This document shows, in pieces, positions 22,285 through 33,379 of a DNA stretch of 64,000 bases. Made by a program: the position numbers and the translations under genes. Positions within the stretch are counted from its first letter, which is position 1. Each line of letters begins with the position of its first letter. Source of the DNA: Hymenopus coronatus (Eukaryota; Arthropoda; Insecta; Mantodea; Hymenopodidae); the NCBI GenBank assembly GCA_030762935.1, contig CM060895.1:34189501-34253500 (forward strand), read 5' to 3'. The notes beneath the pieces were generated by a model. It did not search any database and was not told the DNA's origin. It saw only the letters and a list, made by a program, of their open reading frames with translations.

Positions 22285-22600
22285 TATTATATGTTATTTC
22301 TCATGTAAACATCTTAAATGTATTCTATTTTGGTCAAACTGCACAGCTTATTTTAGAAAATAAAATATAACGCTAAGTTTTCCATGTGAACAGTAGTTTT
22401 GGTTGGGGATTTTCTTGAAAACCTTCATGTTTTATCCTTGGAAGACTCTAAATTTAAATATCAAGTTTAGTTTCTGAGCTATGCATTACCACAAATCTTT
22501 TTAACTGCTTATTTTTGAGAGTAAAGGGTCCTGCGAAATCTAGATACTGAATGGAATGCAATGTTTCCTCTACTTTATGTAGGCTAGTAGCACAGAAAAT
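22285..22600 (+). mobile_element. Family H, 3' half, diverged
   Basis: Retains CATGTAAACATCTTAAATGT, the GTAGTTTTGGTTGGGGATT block and GGAATGCAATG. The terminal hairpin is degenerate. Confidence 0.7.
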
Positions 22601-22649
22601 AAAAGCACGAACAATAGCTTTCAGCATCATTGATGCTTTTAAAGAGAGA

Positions 22650-22671
22650 TTTTTTTTTTTTTTTTTTTTTT
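22650..22671 (+). repeat. Poly(T) run
   Basis: 21-22 uninterrupted T. No retroposon body recognised beside it. Confidence 0.9.
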
Positions 22672-23001
22672 ACAGAACTAACTTTAGTGCTATTATTGGG
22701 CTTTGGACACGTTATGGTTTGGTTGCACTCTGTCTGGAAAATAGTTTCGTGCATTCAGGTTTTCACTATTATAATTGAAACAAACTATACTAACAGTAAA
22801 AGCTTAGTAACTCACGGGACTTCTACCTCTCCCCTCGCTAGTAAACAACGTGCCAATATACTAAAGATTAACTTAACCTAAAACAATATCCGAATAACAG
22901 AAATCAGAGTAATTTGACATTAAAATACAAACACTCTATAAAATTAAAGTACTTGTTAGAAGGTCACTCTTTAGCAGCAGTTTTAAAGGCATTCAAACTG
23001 T
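22672..23001. other. Unclassified spacer
   Basis: Lies downstream of the candidate minus-strand gene end; no feature of its own recognised. Confidence 0.4.
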
Positions 23002-23007
23002 TTTATT
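23002..23007 (-). terminator. Candidate polyadenylation signal AATAAA
   Basis: AATAAA on the minus strand, 78 bases after the stop codon of the candidate terminal exon. The hexamer is common in AT-rich DNA, so its weight comes from its position. Confidence 0.35.
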
Positions 23008-23084
23008 TTTGTTGCAATTAATAGAAACTGCATTAAATACTTCAATGGTTTTGTAATAAATACTTTTCTGAATGACAGAAAGTT

Positions 23085-23373
23085 CTACACTTGACAATGG
23101 AATATTCCAAGTGGCTCAAATGCATATACATCATTTTGAGGAGTATATGTACAAGCAAGGTCCATTTTAAATATGTTCAACCTTCTGAGAGGCCACAGTC
23201 TGTGTCTGCGGTGAGTATTAAAGACGGTTCCAATATTTCGCTGTGAAGGAAAAACCACATGGTTTCTGCTCTTTTGGCGAGGAAGTTCGAAGTGCTGTTC
23301 CAATAGGTGGTCAAGTGATGCCATCTGTATGATGTGGTACAGGTAAGGAAGAACTTGCAACAGTATATGAGTC
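23085..23373 (-). CDS. Candidate 3'-terminal coding exon of an unidentified host gene
   Basis: On the minus strand a pyrimidine-rich tract ending CTTCTTTTTGCAG makes a strong 3' splice site. It is followed by about 95 uninterrupted codons to a TAG at 23087-23085. The predicted peptide is not low-complexity: it begins LLQVLPYLYHIIQM, has a basic RRHRLWPLRR patch in the middle, and ends EPLGIFHCQV. A polyadenylation hexamer follows within 100 bases. The stretch is not shared with any repeat in the window. I do not recognise the family. No upstream exon was found, so it could also be a UTR, a non-coding transcript, or chance. Confidence 0.4.
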
Positions 23374-23589
23374 CTGCAAAAAGAAGTAAATAAGAACACA
23401 TAAAATATATAATCCATGTAATAAATATCACATTGGTCATTGGAAATATATTCACAAAAACGTGAAAGCCTATATCAGGAGAATGAGTGGAAGATTATCA
23501 CAAGATATGTATGTAAAAATTATTAGCTACCAAAAAGAAGCTACAAAAGTTGAAAAAGTAGCTTACTGTGCATAACTTGAAAGAAAAAA

Positions 23590-23740
23590 ATATGTGCTCT
23601 ATTTACACAATATTCTTTGCCTATTCTTACACAAGCTTATTCTTCTACTTTATACTAGTGGAGATAAACCTTAGCAAAATATTTTGTTGTATTTTAAGAG
23701 CTGGCTGCTATGTGATAACAATTGCGGTTCTATTTGATTG
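23590..23740 (+). mobile_element. Family H, 5' fragment
   Basis: 5' interior blocks only (CAAGCTTATTCTTCTACTTT). It ends where an inverted fragment starts. Confidence 0.65.
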
Positions 23741-23754
23741 GTCAATAATATATA

Positions 23755-24145
23755 TATAAAAATTTACGACTTTCCATTTTTGGAAGAGTTAACCATTTCC
23801 AACATATTTCAATTGGTTTCAATTTTAAGATACCTACATTTTCCAAAACACGAAACCATCATTTGGTTCACATTTCTTTTGTTTTACTTCTAGCTATGAA
23901 AAGAGAAGCGAGTTTCTGTTGTATCACGTATCGAACAGCTTTTGAAAACTTTTACTATCGCTTTAGCATACTGTGTTCCCTTATTTCCCTTCTAATTTCA
24001 AGGAACTAAATCGCAAAGCCCCATTTTCTGCTAATGTTAATCAGGATTAGCACAAAGTCGAGAAAACAATAAGAGATTGCAAGAACAGCTTGTTGCGAAT
24101 ATCATAGGAAGTAGAATTGGAATAAATCAGATTTTTCCACTTTGT
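23755..24145 (-). mobile_element. Family H, 5' half
   Basis: Runs from the GAAGAGTTAACCATTTCC block to a degenerate 5' end (AAATCAGATTTTTCC). Confidence 0.75.
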
Positions 24146-24381
24146 TATTTTGCACTGTATAGAACCCCAGTTCATCCTATGTATGAAACCACAAGAAAGA
24201 GCGCACACGTACGCACGCGCACATACACATACAATTTAAAAATAATTTAGCTTCAGAGTAGTCCATCATCTTCACGTGAATATAAATTATTCACTTTGCA
24301 CTACCAGCATCATGTGTTTTACTGAATCTTTGCCTTATAATATTATAGTCTGTGATATTCAATAATAGCATCTCAATACAT

Positions 24382-24960
24382 TTTTACTTTCGCTGGCATG
24401 TGTGTGCATACAAGTAAATTTGTAGCTAGAGAAGGTAATTATATTACACCCAAAAGTTAGATGTCGAGATTTCACCGGGAATGTATGCTTTGAGGTCCTC
24501 TGAGTTCGAAAAAAGGATTTTTAGAAAAAGGTCCGTCTAAGTGTGTTTTTTGTGCATGTGGACAGCATAAATCTAATGAAAAGGCCGTTAAAAACCAAAC
24601 TTGGTATCTATATTTAGTATCTTTCAAGGATGCGACACTAAGATTTTCACCAATAACCCCCCCCCTCCATGCACAAAGTACCCCTTTACATGGAAATATT
24701 TAAAACATGTCTGTGTTTCTCAAAAAAGGCAGTAACGATTAAAATACCTATACTAAAGTTATTTACATCACAAATAAAATGTACATTTTGAATTTTCTGG
24801 GAACAACCTCTTGATTGTGGGTAATGTTTGCATAACGGTTAACCTGTAAGAGACAGACACAATCTTAATACACAAAAAGTGTAAACCTTGCTAAAGTATA
24901 TATGTCACTTACGTTTTCTTGTAGAGTTGACTGGTTTTTAGATATTCCTTGTTTTCTCTA
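24382..24960 (-). mobile_element. Family H, 3' two-thirds
   Basis: A modified terminal region is followed by central blocks. It stops at about 24955, where the next copy begins in the opposite orientation within the same block. This gives a head-to-head junction. Confidence 0.8.
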
Positions 24961-25190
24961 TCTCTTATGGCTTACCAGTTTTACAAAAGCCATCCAGAGG
25001 TCTTCAGAGGCTATCCCCATAAAATTCAACATATATCATTAATATACCACATAATATTAGTCATTTTTAGGAACTCAAAATTTTCGTAAAATGTTCCATG
25101 TAAAGAGTAATTTGGGGTGGGGCGATTTTTTTTTGGAAGATACTGAACTTAAATATCATGTTTGGTATTTAATATTCCGTTTTTGGTAAC
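24961..25190 (+). mobile_element. Family H, central fragment in inverted orientation
   Basis: Starts CTCTTATGGCTTACCAG, the reverse complement of the block found about 100 bp upstream in the minus copy, so the two form an inverted repeat. Confidence 0.75.
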
Positions 25191-26010
25191 TTTTTAGTAC
25201 GAAGAACTATTTCTTCCTTAATACTTTTAGAAAGCATTTTCAATGTTATTAAATAGGTTACCTCAGGTTTACAATGTTGAGGATTTTACACTTCTTCCTG
25301 GTTCCAATATGTTGTGTACTTTCCGACATGTATGCACACTTCGACAATGTTAGATGTTTAACCTTATCTTAATACAAATATTTAAATCTTTATGTTGTTT
25401 ACATTCTTACAAGTCTGACTCTTGGGAAATAAAAATAATTAAGAGATAAACATTTTTCAGATCATTTGTGCCTTTATTAAGAACGAAGAGTTTGAAATGT
25501 TGCAACCAAGCGGATATCACGCCTTTAATTGTAACAGTAATAATAATAATAATAATAATAATAAAGTGAACACAAATTTGCAGTGCAATGTTAAAAACAA
25601 TTCCACCGTTAATCTGTATATGTCCATAATGATAATTTATGTTTCCAAGATCAGTTTGGATAGTATAATGATGAAAACAACTTGACTATAACAGTAATAG
25701 GCATAAGGATGTCATATCGTAAGGTCAAGCATGAAACAATGCTTAGCTTGATTACCACTGACAATGAACATTATGAAGAGTAAGTTTTTCAGTCCCACCG
25801 CTCTAAAACCTTCGCTATTCCCGGCAGTTAGTATAAGCCAGGCATTTCTTGACTTACCCAGCCTGCATTGTGTAGATTGCCCTGCGGGAAAGTAGTGGAT
25901 AGGTGCAGTTATAAAAAATCGCAGAAATATACAACCTCCTCTATAGTACCACCATTGTATCTCCGACTCTGGCATTTTGCGTATCCAAAGAGGCAGTATT
26001 GTCACCCTCC
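25191..26010. other. Unclassified spacer
   Basis: Contains a TAA microsatellite. A 97-codon minus-strand frame at 25712-26005 has no recognisable domain. Nothing else seen. Confidence 0.4.
25537..25564 (+). repeat. (TAA)n microsatellite
   Basis: Nine to ten uninterrupted units. Confidence 0.95.
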
Positions 26011-26283
26011 GTGGTGCTCTAACCTTTAAAAACTAAGATTGCAGGCTCAGACCTAGCCGAGGGTGATTGCTTTTTTTCGGACGCAAAAATCCTTACCTTG
26101 GCTTCTTTCGGAAGGGAAGTAAAGCCGGTGGTCCCGTGTAATGTTTACTTTGAACAGCCAGCTTTGAAAGAAGAAGGTTTCTGGGCAAAATTTTCCGTCA
26201 TTAAATTAAAATCCGATCATGGAAACATAACAATGCACTTTGCTCCACTTAGGGGGTACAGGAAATACTACTACTATTATTAG
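26011..26283 (+). mobile_element. SINE-B2 (SINE-B relative) copy
   Basis: Begins CACCCTCCGTGGTGCTCTAA, like the SINE-B head. It shares TTTTTTCGGACGCAAAAATC and GGAAGTAAAGCCGGTGGTCC with SINE-B-type bodies. Its 3' part (CGATCATGGAAACATAACAA, TTTGCTCCACTTA) matches the element at 49890-50316 but not SINE-B itself. The B box is eroded. Confidence 0.65.
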
Positions 26284-27495
26284 ATAGGCATTGTTGCCAG
26301 TTCTTGTCACTAGTATGTATACATGTGCCATCATTTCGTAAAATAAAACAATAAAAACTATAATGTTAACTATAACAATAACAACTACATGGATAACTAT
26401 AAGAATGACCACCACAACAATATCGCAGTAAATCACACGCACAAAAGTCAACTTCACCTGGACTAAACAACTATTGACGAAACATGCCTCGATAATAAGA
26501 CAGTGGAAAATGTAGAGCGTGCACACATGGGTTGGAAGCATGTCATGGGTTCAAGAAGACAAATTCCACCCTTTGTCTGGGACAAACCTGCTCTGCAAAC
26601 CTTGGTGATTTTCGGTTTTTTTTTTTTTTTTTTGTTATGTTTTGTTGTAAGCAAGAATAGTAGTATCTATTTATTAAAACGTTACAGGAAATTAAATTAG
26701 AGTTCGATGTAACGGTTGGAATGAATAGAATAGCTTCCTTTACTGCGCTAGTATTGTTAAAATTCGCCTTTCAATTAATATACACCTAATTATTCCTTTA
26801 CCCTCCTCACAAAACGTCAGGACCGTAGATAAAGAAGCGATACAATAATAGCACTAAGTCCTGCTGAGAAATTGATTGTTAATTTTTTAAAAAAGCAAAG
26901 GGTCATATGAATGCAATATTTTTCCAATTGTGCACAAGCGTTTTGAAGCGGCCACAATGGCACCGTTACTAAAGATATGTCAAACACAAATATTCTGCCC
27001 TGAACACGTGTCATTTTCCCATACGAGTGAAGTATTCTGTTGTGTTATATTTAGGAAACGTGAGTTTTAAATATTTTGAGAAGAGCGAGCAAAGCAAAAT
27101 CTAATTTCAGCGCTCCTCTCGCACAGGTATCCCTGCTGGCTCTGTCAGCCACCAACAAAAGGAGAGGGAGAAAAAAAAACTTGCCCCCTTTTTGTTGAAG
27201 TGTATCTCATTTGAAAGTGAAAAATACGTTCGAGCCGCGGTTTAAATTATTTACATACTGCATTCGATAAGGCAGTTCATGTTTCATACACATCACTTTC
27301 CAAATGGCGATGGAACAAAGAGCAGCTCTAAGTTTTAAATATTATCAGTTCACTCAATGAATAATATAAATCACTGCCCGCAGTTGGGAGGTCCTCGGTT
27401 TAAGTCCCTTGGGCTGACATTTCTGGTTTCTCTCAAATCACCAAGCTAATACCGGATTGGATATTTAATTCCTCGATGCAAAGAAACCAGTAAAA
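26284..27495. other. Unclassified spacer
   Basis: Includes a run of 18 T near 26615 and a purine-rich patch near 27165. A weak B-box-like GGTTTAAGTCCC lies at about 27400. No gene recognised. Confidence 0.4.
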
Positions 27496-28350
27496 CTAAA
27501 AAATGTAAGTGTTACACTCACACGACTTTCTCTAGCTACTCTACAAACAAACTTCTTACAAAAGATAATAATTCTTTCAACACCATGTTAATCGAGATAT
27601 ACATTAGCAGAATTTTATTATTTAGTTCCTTATAAATAGAATGGAACTAAAGGAATGCACTAGGTTAAAGTGATAGTCAAATGTTTTAAAAGCTATGGTT
27701 ATGCGATTGTCATTGCAAATCGATTTTGTGCTTGGCCAGGAGTAGAACAAAAGACACTTTTGTCAGAGAAAAGAACTGAAATTAATAACAAGGAATACCT
27801 CCAAAACGGTAAACTGCAGGAAAAAAAATGTGTATTACATAACTTGTGTATTTTAACAAGATCTACATTTTTTGTGTAGTAAGTTTTTGTCTATCTCTTG
27901 CGGTTTACTAGTTATACCAAATTAAGGGAAATTTATCCAGAATAAACAGATATTTAGAAGCTATTTCCAGAAAATTCAAGATATACCTTTTATTTGTAAT
28001 AAAAATGGCTTAATATGTGGTATTTTAATCAAAATCGTTAGAGCCATTTTTAAGAAAAATAAAATTTTGAATTGTTTTGTTCATGTAAAGGGTAGTTAGG
28101 GGTGGGGTGAAAATCTTCATGTGTTATCCTTAGAAGATACCAAACTTAAATACCAAGTTTAATGTTCAACCGTCTTTTCGTTTTTGAGCTATGCTGTCCA
28201 CAGACAAACACGGACCTGTTTCAGAAAATGTTTTTTTGGATTCAGGGGTCCTAAAATATGTATTGCCGGTGAAATCTCGACATCGAATTTTTGGGTGGAA
28301 TGCAATACTTCTCTATTCCTATGTACATTGTACATATGGGGCTAGAGAAA
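27496..28350 (+). mobile_element. Family H, full-length copy
   Basis: 5' block (GTGTTACACTCACACGACTT) to GTACATTGTACATATGGGGCTAGAGAAAGTA-type terminus. Its hairpin centre is TGTACATTGTACA, a subfamily variant. Confidence 0.9.
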
Positions 28351-29171
28351 GTAAAATACATGGTATTTGTGATTAAGTCATCAGCTATTCAGAGAAGGTG
28401 AAAGCAACTATACCGGACTGTAGCAACTACCCCAGTGCCATCTGCTCGTCGCGGAGCAGAGTAGTATGCTGTAAAAGGCAGAAGACTGGCTGTATTGTCC
28501 GAGTACAGATGATGAAAAAGTGTCAGACTGGACACTTACTCCGAGTTTTTGGCGCGAAGACATCCAACGCATACAGACCAAGCCGATTGCCATGGCAATA
28601 TGACCAAGCTTTACATACACACAGGCTGGGACGTGAATAAGTGCAAATATTTCTATCAGCGTTTGATAACGATGTAATGATATTTTATTTGCGGCTTTTT
28701 CGCAATTTTCCAAGTTCTGCTCATGAGACAAAATTTAAGGTGTTTTTAGAATGTCACCTTAGAGGTTCTGTTGTCAGGTCACACAGTTGATCCTCCTCAG
28801 CCCTCGACTACAGGTGGTGTGTTGCATGTAAACACACAGCTTAGTACCGTTTAAACACATTAGATCCTTAAATTTGTACTTCATGTATGACAACGCTATG
28901 GGATACACCTATTTATTATATACATTCTTCTCTACTAAATATCAAATTAGCTGCACTTATTCATCTTCCATTCATTCGCACACATACGCACATGCACAGT
29001 AATTCCAAGATCCTGTTTGAGTAGATTTCAAGGCTTCCTAAGTAGGTTAGATTAACACAATCAATCATAAGACTCAAAGCATGAACAATTTTCAACAGCT
29101 TTCACTGCCTGGATATTTCAAAAAACGTAAGAGTATTCAAATTACTACCACTACCACTTACTTTTAGTAAG
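28351..29171. other. Unclassified spacer
   Basis: GC-richer segment at 28400-28640 with overlapping frames of 80 and 107 codons on opposite strands. No recognisable domain, so no gene is called. Confidence 0.4.
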
Positions 29172-30025
29172 TAGGGAAAGTATTGCATTCCACCCAAAAA
29201 TTCGATGTTGAAATGTTACAGGAAATTTGTTTTAGCTTCGCAATTTTAGCAAAAATTGTGTGTGCGTTTGTAAACTTCATAAATCGAACTTGAAAAGTCG
29301 GCTATTTAACAAACTTAGTACTTTTCAGCATCTTCCAAAGTTGCGACACAAAGATTTTTATAAAATTCTCCCCTTCAAACTACACTCTTTACATGGAATA
29401 TTGGAAATTTTTGAATTGCTCAAAAATGTGTTCTAATGATTATGATTAAAATACCATATAATACATTTTAATGACAAATAAAGTGTATGTCTTAAATTTT
29501 CTGGGAGTATTCTGTGAAGTTCGCTTAATTTGGAATGAATTTTGTAGTCTTGTATAATTGTAAACATTAAGCGATAGACGAAAAGGTACTAGATAATGTA
29601 GATATTTTAAAACATAAACTTTATTCCAAATAACGCTTTTTGTGACATAGGCCATTTGCGAAATATTATTTGTTCTAATTCCTACCGATTTCAATTATTT
29701 TCGGCGATGTCATGGAAATAGTACGAACTTTTAAGGTTGGCATATAGCGCCTATTGGTTACATATTTAACTATCGCTATTCTCTTCGTATCTATAACGAA
29801 ATGTGCAATGAAGCTGTTGTGGAACACCTTGTATATTATGCTTGTCTCTGCACTTTGACAGTGTATTGATATACACATCCTTTCCTTTATTTACCATATA
29901 AGGAACATAATAAGACCATTCTGCTAATGCTCATCTCGATTGGCATTGGGTAGAAATAAGATTAATCTTTGGAGGAGGCCTCTTTGTAGAACAAGTAGAG
30001 AAAATCATGGAATGGAACACACTCA
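29172..30025 (-). mobile_element. Family H, diverged full-length copy
   Basis: The terminal hairpin is shortened to GTAAGTAGGGAAAG. Interior blocks are present and the 5' block reads GTAGAGAAAATCATGGAATG on plus. Confidence 0.8.
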
Positions 30026-30087
30026 ACACGCTAGCCGCTCTCCTTCGCTAGTGAAAAGAAGGCAGACCCGATTATACATACTTATGT

Positions 30088-30290
30088 AGACCGAGCGAGA
30101 TTGCTCCGCGATAACGCGCGAGGCTCGTTTTTTGGAAGGTCATGGGTTGACTTTCAGCGGACGACCTTCCCGGATCATGATTTTTTCGGGTTTCCGCGTC
30201 ACTAGGCGAATGCTGTGAAGGTTTCTTTCATCCCCCGAATTTGCCTTAACTTCAATCCGGTCTTTCCAGGTAGAAGTATCAGTGATTCTC
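30088..30290 (+). mobile_element. tRNA-derived SINE (single copy here)
   Basis: Starts GACCGAGCGAGATTGCTCC, a head sequence typical of a widespread arthropod SINE lineage, with a weak B box (GGTCATGGGTTGACTTT). It is followed by the core-like stretch GGTTTCCGCGTCACTAGGCG. Distinct from SINE-A to SINE-D in this window. Confidence 0.45.
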
Positions 30291-30952
30291 CTGCGGCCAA
30301 AGTGATGATACTTCGCTTTGTAACTGCTGCTCTCTCCGCTGCGGTGGTATAGCGGTCGTCTGTCCGCGCGAAGGTGGCTCACTGATAAAACCTGGTGGAG
30401 AGGATGAACTCCCAGCATCATATAAGGCCCATCTCGCCGCGCACCTGATGTCTCCCTTCATCTCGCGCTTCCATCCAGGGGTCCGACATACAATAGTGAC
30501 ATAATGTTCATCAGTGTGCAAAGCCCTCCGCTCAGTAGTCCAGTCCAGTCGACCCTCGTAGACTTCTATGTTATATCCACCTAAAATAAGATTAGCTGAA
30601 ATATAGTTAACCCTGCACCATGTCGCAGTAAGGTAGAGCGTGGAGATCTGGCTCTTGACCACTGAACGCGCCCTGGTTTGATCCCCGCCCATGGGGATAC
30701 GGACTTTATTTCCCAGGTGTACGAACGGAACACCCAACTCGTGAGGAAAGAGAGGAACTGCTATAGGCAGCAATCCCAGACACGATAGCCAACAAAGGAG
30801 TTAAGGAACATGTAATGCTGCACACATCACTTCCGCCTATGGTTGGATGATCGTCCACCTCTATCATGCATAAGTGAGAGTGAGGTTGGCAGTCGGGATG
30901 GCAGCCTCGGGTCCTTAAGAAATAGGTTAACAGCATCTAGAAAGAAGACAAG
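30291..30952. other. GC-richer unclassified segment with tRNA-like pieces
   Basis: A tRNA-Asp-like A box (GGTGGTATAGCGGTC) lies at 30343 and a B-box-like GGTTTGATCCCCG at 30673. The longest open frame of the window (164 codons, minus, 30773-30279) lies here but has no recognisable domain. Part of it is antisense to the tRNA-like head, so it is probably not a gene. Retroposon debris is the likeliest content. Confidence 0.35.
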
Positions 30953-31012
30953 GATCTACTGGGTGATCAGCATAAAGCAGAACAGTTTCACGGCTCTTAG
31001 CTGACCGGCGGT
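30953..31012 (+). repeat. Left member of a 60-bp inverted pair
   Basis: GTTTCACGGCTCTTAGC and its flanks (GATCTACTG..TGATCAGC, CCGGCGGT) recur as the reverse complement at 33312-33379 with few mismatches. The pair brackets the mariner and the SINE-D dimer. Confidence 0.75.
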
Positions 31013-31214
31013 AAAGCTAGAGGCTTCAGTTCTAGTTGAACTCTTTAAACGTGGCATGAGTGTGTTACCTGACGCAATCACTACGTGTTAAAAGAGAAAG
31101 TGTTCAGAACAAATCCACGCACTTTAAGGACTTAAACATAACATCCGTGAGGAAATTGTTGCCATTTCTCAGAGGGAACCGCAGAGTGCATTTCCCAAAT
31201 TCCTAAGTAGAAAA

Positions 31215-32648
31215 TACCAGGGTTGGGGTAAAAGTCATGGCAACTAGTTTTTTTCTTGTAAATATGTGAACGGATCACAAACGTATATGTGTCGTGTGGA
31301 AGTTCTGCAGGCATAGTGTGTATGCAGAACATCAGATGGCTCTGTCATGGCTGGTAGTAGCGTAGCGAGGGCTGTGAAATCAAACAGTTGGTGAGTGTCG
31401 TGCGAGATAGAAGTAACCCGTGTTGAGCAGCGCGCTTACATTAAAATAGCCGTTCTCTGAGGGAGAAATGCAATGGAATATCACAGTGAATTAGTGGAAG
31501 CCCTTGGGAATAATTCCCTACCATACCATACAGTAGCACGGTAGGTAGGAAAGTTTCAGCAAGGACGTGTGTCAACCAGTGTGCGGACCGACGTGGCACG
31601 TGCCCTCATTAAGCAGCTCCTGGACGAAGACAGACGATGGACGCTACTGGAGTTAGAGAGGGCAAGTGGCATCGAGACGCACCGTCCACAGGGTATTGGG
31701 TCATGAGCTGCAACTACGCAAAATCGATCGAGGTGGGTACCGCATGCACTGACGGAAGTTCAAAGGTGGGTGCACTATGCACTATAGGTGCACCATCTTA
31801 CACGCTGGCAACAGGAGGGCGATCTATTCTTGTCATGAATAATCGCCATCATGAATTATGGGTCAGTGCATACGAACCAGAACTGAAACGTCAGTCCGCG
31901 GAGTGGCGACATGCTGGATCACCGAGGAGGCAGAAATTCCGTCAGAATCCTTCCCCAGACAAATTGATGGTGATCGTCGCATATGACGTCAGGAGTGTTA
32001 TTGTTTGCCACTTTGTTCTACATGGCAGAACAATGACCGTACTATAGGGACTTTCTGGTGTGACAGGTACGACGTGGCGTTCGAGAGAAACGTCCAGATC
32101 TTGTGGACAGTGAAATAATCCTGCACGACAATGCAAAACCACATAAAGCAGAGTGTGTAGGGTAGCTACTACGACGTTGGGGATGGGAAGAATTGGAGCA
32201 CCCAGTGTTCTCTCCCGACATTTCGCCCTGTGACATTGATCTCATTCGAAAGAAAGAAACCACTACGTGGTAGGCGGTTTGCATCACGAGAGGGCATTGC
32301 TAATGCTGTGCGCCAACAGATGACCCGATTCACACATGGTGCGGAAAATGCCGCGGCAGTTGGTAAGTCAACGCCTCCCATTTTGTTGGCAACATGTGAT
32401 GACAGTAGCAGGGAACTACATTGAGGGTCTTTAAGCCCATGTTTGTCATGTCAACTGCATGTCATTCTTTTGCACTGTGAAGGTCATATTATGGTAATAA
32501 ATTAGTGTGTTATGATATTCAGTGCTATTCATTGTCCACACATGTAGTTCACACCTTGTCCTTTCATCTTTACATGCCACATTTTCCAACCGGACTGGTA
32601 TCTTCAAGAAAATAAATAATTGTCATGATTTTTGCCCCAACCCTCGTA
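31215..32648 (+). mobile_element. Mariner element, TIR to TIR, on a TA duplication
   Basis: Terminal inverted repeats CCAGGGTTGGGGTAAAAGTC (from 31217) and, inverted at the right end (32646), CGAGGGTTGGGGCAAAAATC lie within TA at 31215-31216 and 32647-32648. The element is 1430 bp, a usual mariner length, so both ends survive. It carries one decayed transposase gene (see next entry). Confidence 0.95.
31348..32424 (+). pseudogene. Mariner transposase, broken
   Basis: Plus-strand pieces in several frames keep family order. N-terminal: TDVARALIKQLLDEDRRWTL (near 31589-31650). Middle: WVSAYEPELKRQSAEWRHAG then DKLMVIVAYDVRSVIVCHF (31869-32016). C-terminal: ILHDNAKPHKAECV and FSPDISPCDIDLI, giving the D34D spacing of mariner between the second and third acids. 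The first catalytic Asp (family DETW before VSAYEP) reads as HELW here, so it is lost. An early stop lies in the first 20 codons, with several frameshifts after it. It cannot make an active enzyme. Confidence 0.85.
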
Positions 32649-32770
32649 TTTGAATAACGAAGGAGGACACTTGCAACATCCTCTGGCTTGTCAACTAATT
32701 GTTTCGTCCACACCAGCCGCGTAAAGGACAGGAGTTGGAAAGTTAATGAGTGAGACTGAATTGGGAATAT

Positions 32771-33180
32771 TGACATGGTAGTTTAGTGGTTAGAGCAACT
32801 GGATGGATACCAGGGGTTGCATGGTTCAAATCCCGGCTATGGCATTGCAATTTTCAGTCTAATTCTACCTTTCCAACTAGTCCTACACTCGGCTGTTGGG
32901 AAGAAACAACTGACAGTAATTGTCGTAACAGTTGGTTAAACTATGAAGCTCGGGACTTAAAGAACTTACTCATTGTAAATCGCCATTCAGGAATGTCAGC
33001 TCAAATTATTGAGATCTCCGTGATTTATCGGGATAAACGCAATTCAATTAGGGATTGTCGGTATGGTGTCATGGTAGCTCATTGGTTAGAACAACTTGAC
33101 GGAGACCGGAGAATTGTGGTTCAAATCCCAACAATGGCATTAAATTTTTTAGTCTGGCCCTACTTTTCCATCTTCTGACT
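32771..33180 (+). mobile_element. SINE-D, dimeric copy with two tRNA-like heads
   Basis: Two heads (32771-32844 and 33067-33139) each carry A-box (GGTAGYTYAKTGG-type) and B-box GGTTCAAATCCC sequences and end in ATGGCA. About 220 bp of body separates them and a similar tail follows each. The body also occurs at 59515-59711. The arrangement head-tail-body-head-tail suggests a tandem dimer. Confidence 0.7.
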
Positions 33181-33311
33181 TGATATATGCAAATACTTTT
33201 AGTTTTAAACCTTTACATTCTGATTATTTGTTAGAAATAACTTACGCAACAAACTGTAGTATATTTACTGCGGACGGACCCGTCTCCTGCTCAATGAGCA
33301 TAGCAAGTAGC

Positions 33312-33379
33312 ACCACCGGCCGGCTAAGAGCCGTGAAACCCTTTCTGCTCTACGCTGATCATCCAGTACTAGCAGATCG
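33312..33379 (-). repeat. Right member of the 60-bp inverted pair
   Basis: Reverse complement of the stretch at 30953-31012. The best-kept core is GCTAAGAGCCGTGAAAC. Confidence 0.75.

Noticed and set aside
25870..25895. Minus-strand micro-exon between CCCGCAG and GTAAGT
   Set aside because: Only about 24 bases; such pairs occur by chance, and no neighbouring exon was seen.
26206..26541. 111-codon valine/isoleucine-rich minus frame
   Set aside because: Composition comes from AT-rich simple sequence; no domain, and it overlaps a SINE-B2 end.
30279..30773. Longest open frame in the window (164 codons, minus strand)
   Set aside because: No recognisable domain, no splice context, and part of it is antisense to a tRNA-like head. 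GC-rich DNA there makes long chance frames likely.
31637..32047. 136-codon frame as an intact gene
   Set aside because: It is the middle of the frameshifted mariner transposase; only its C-terminal half is in the true reading frame.
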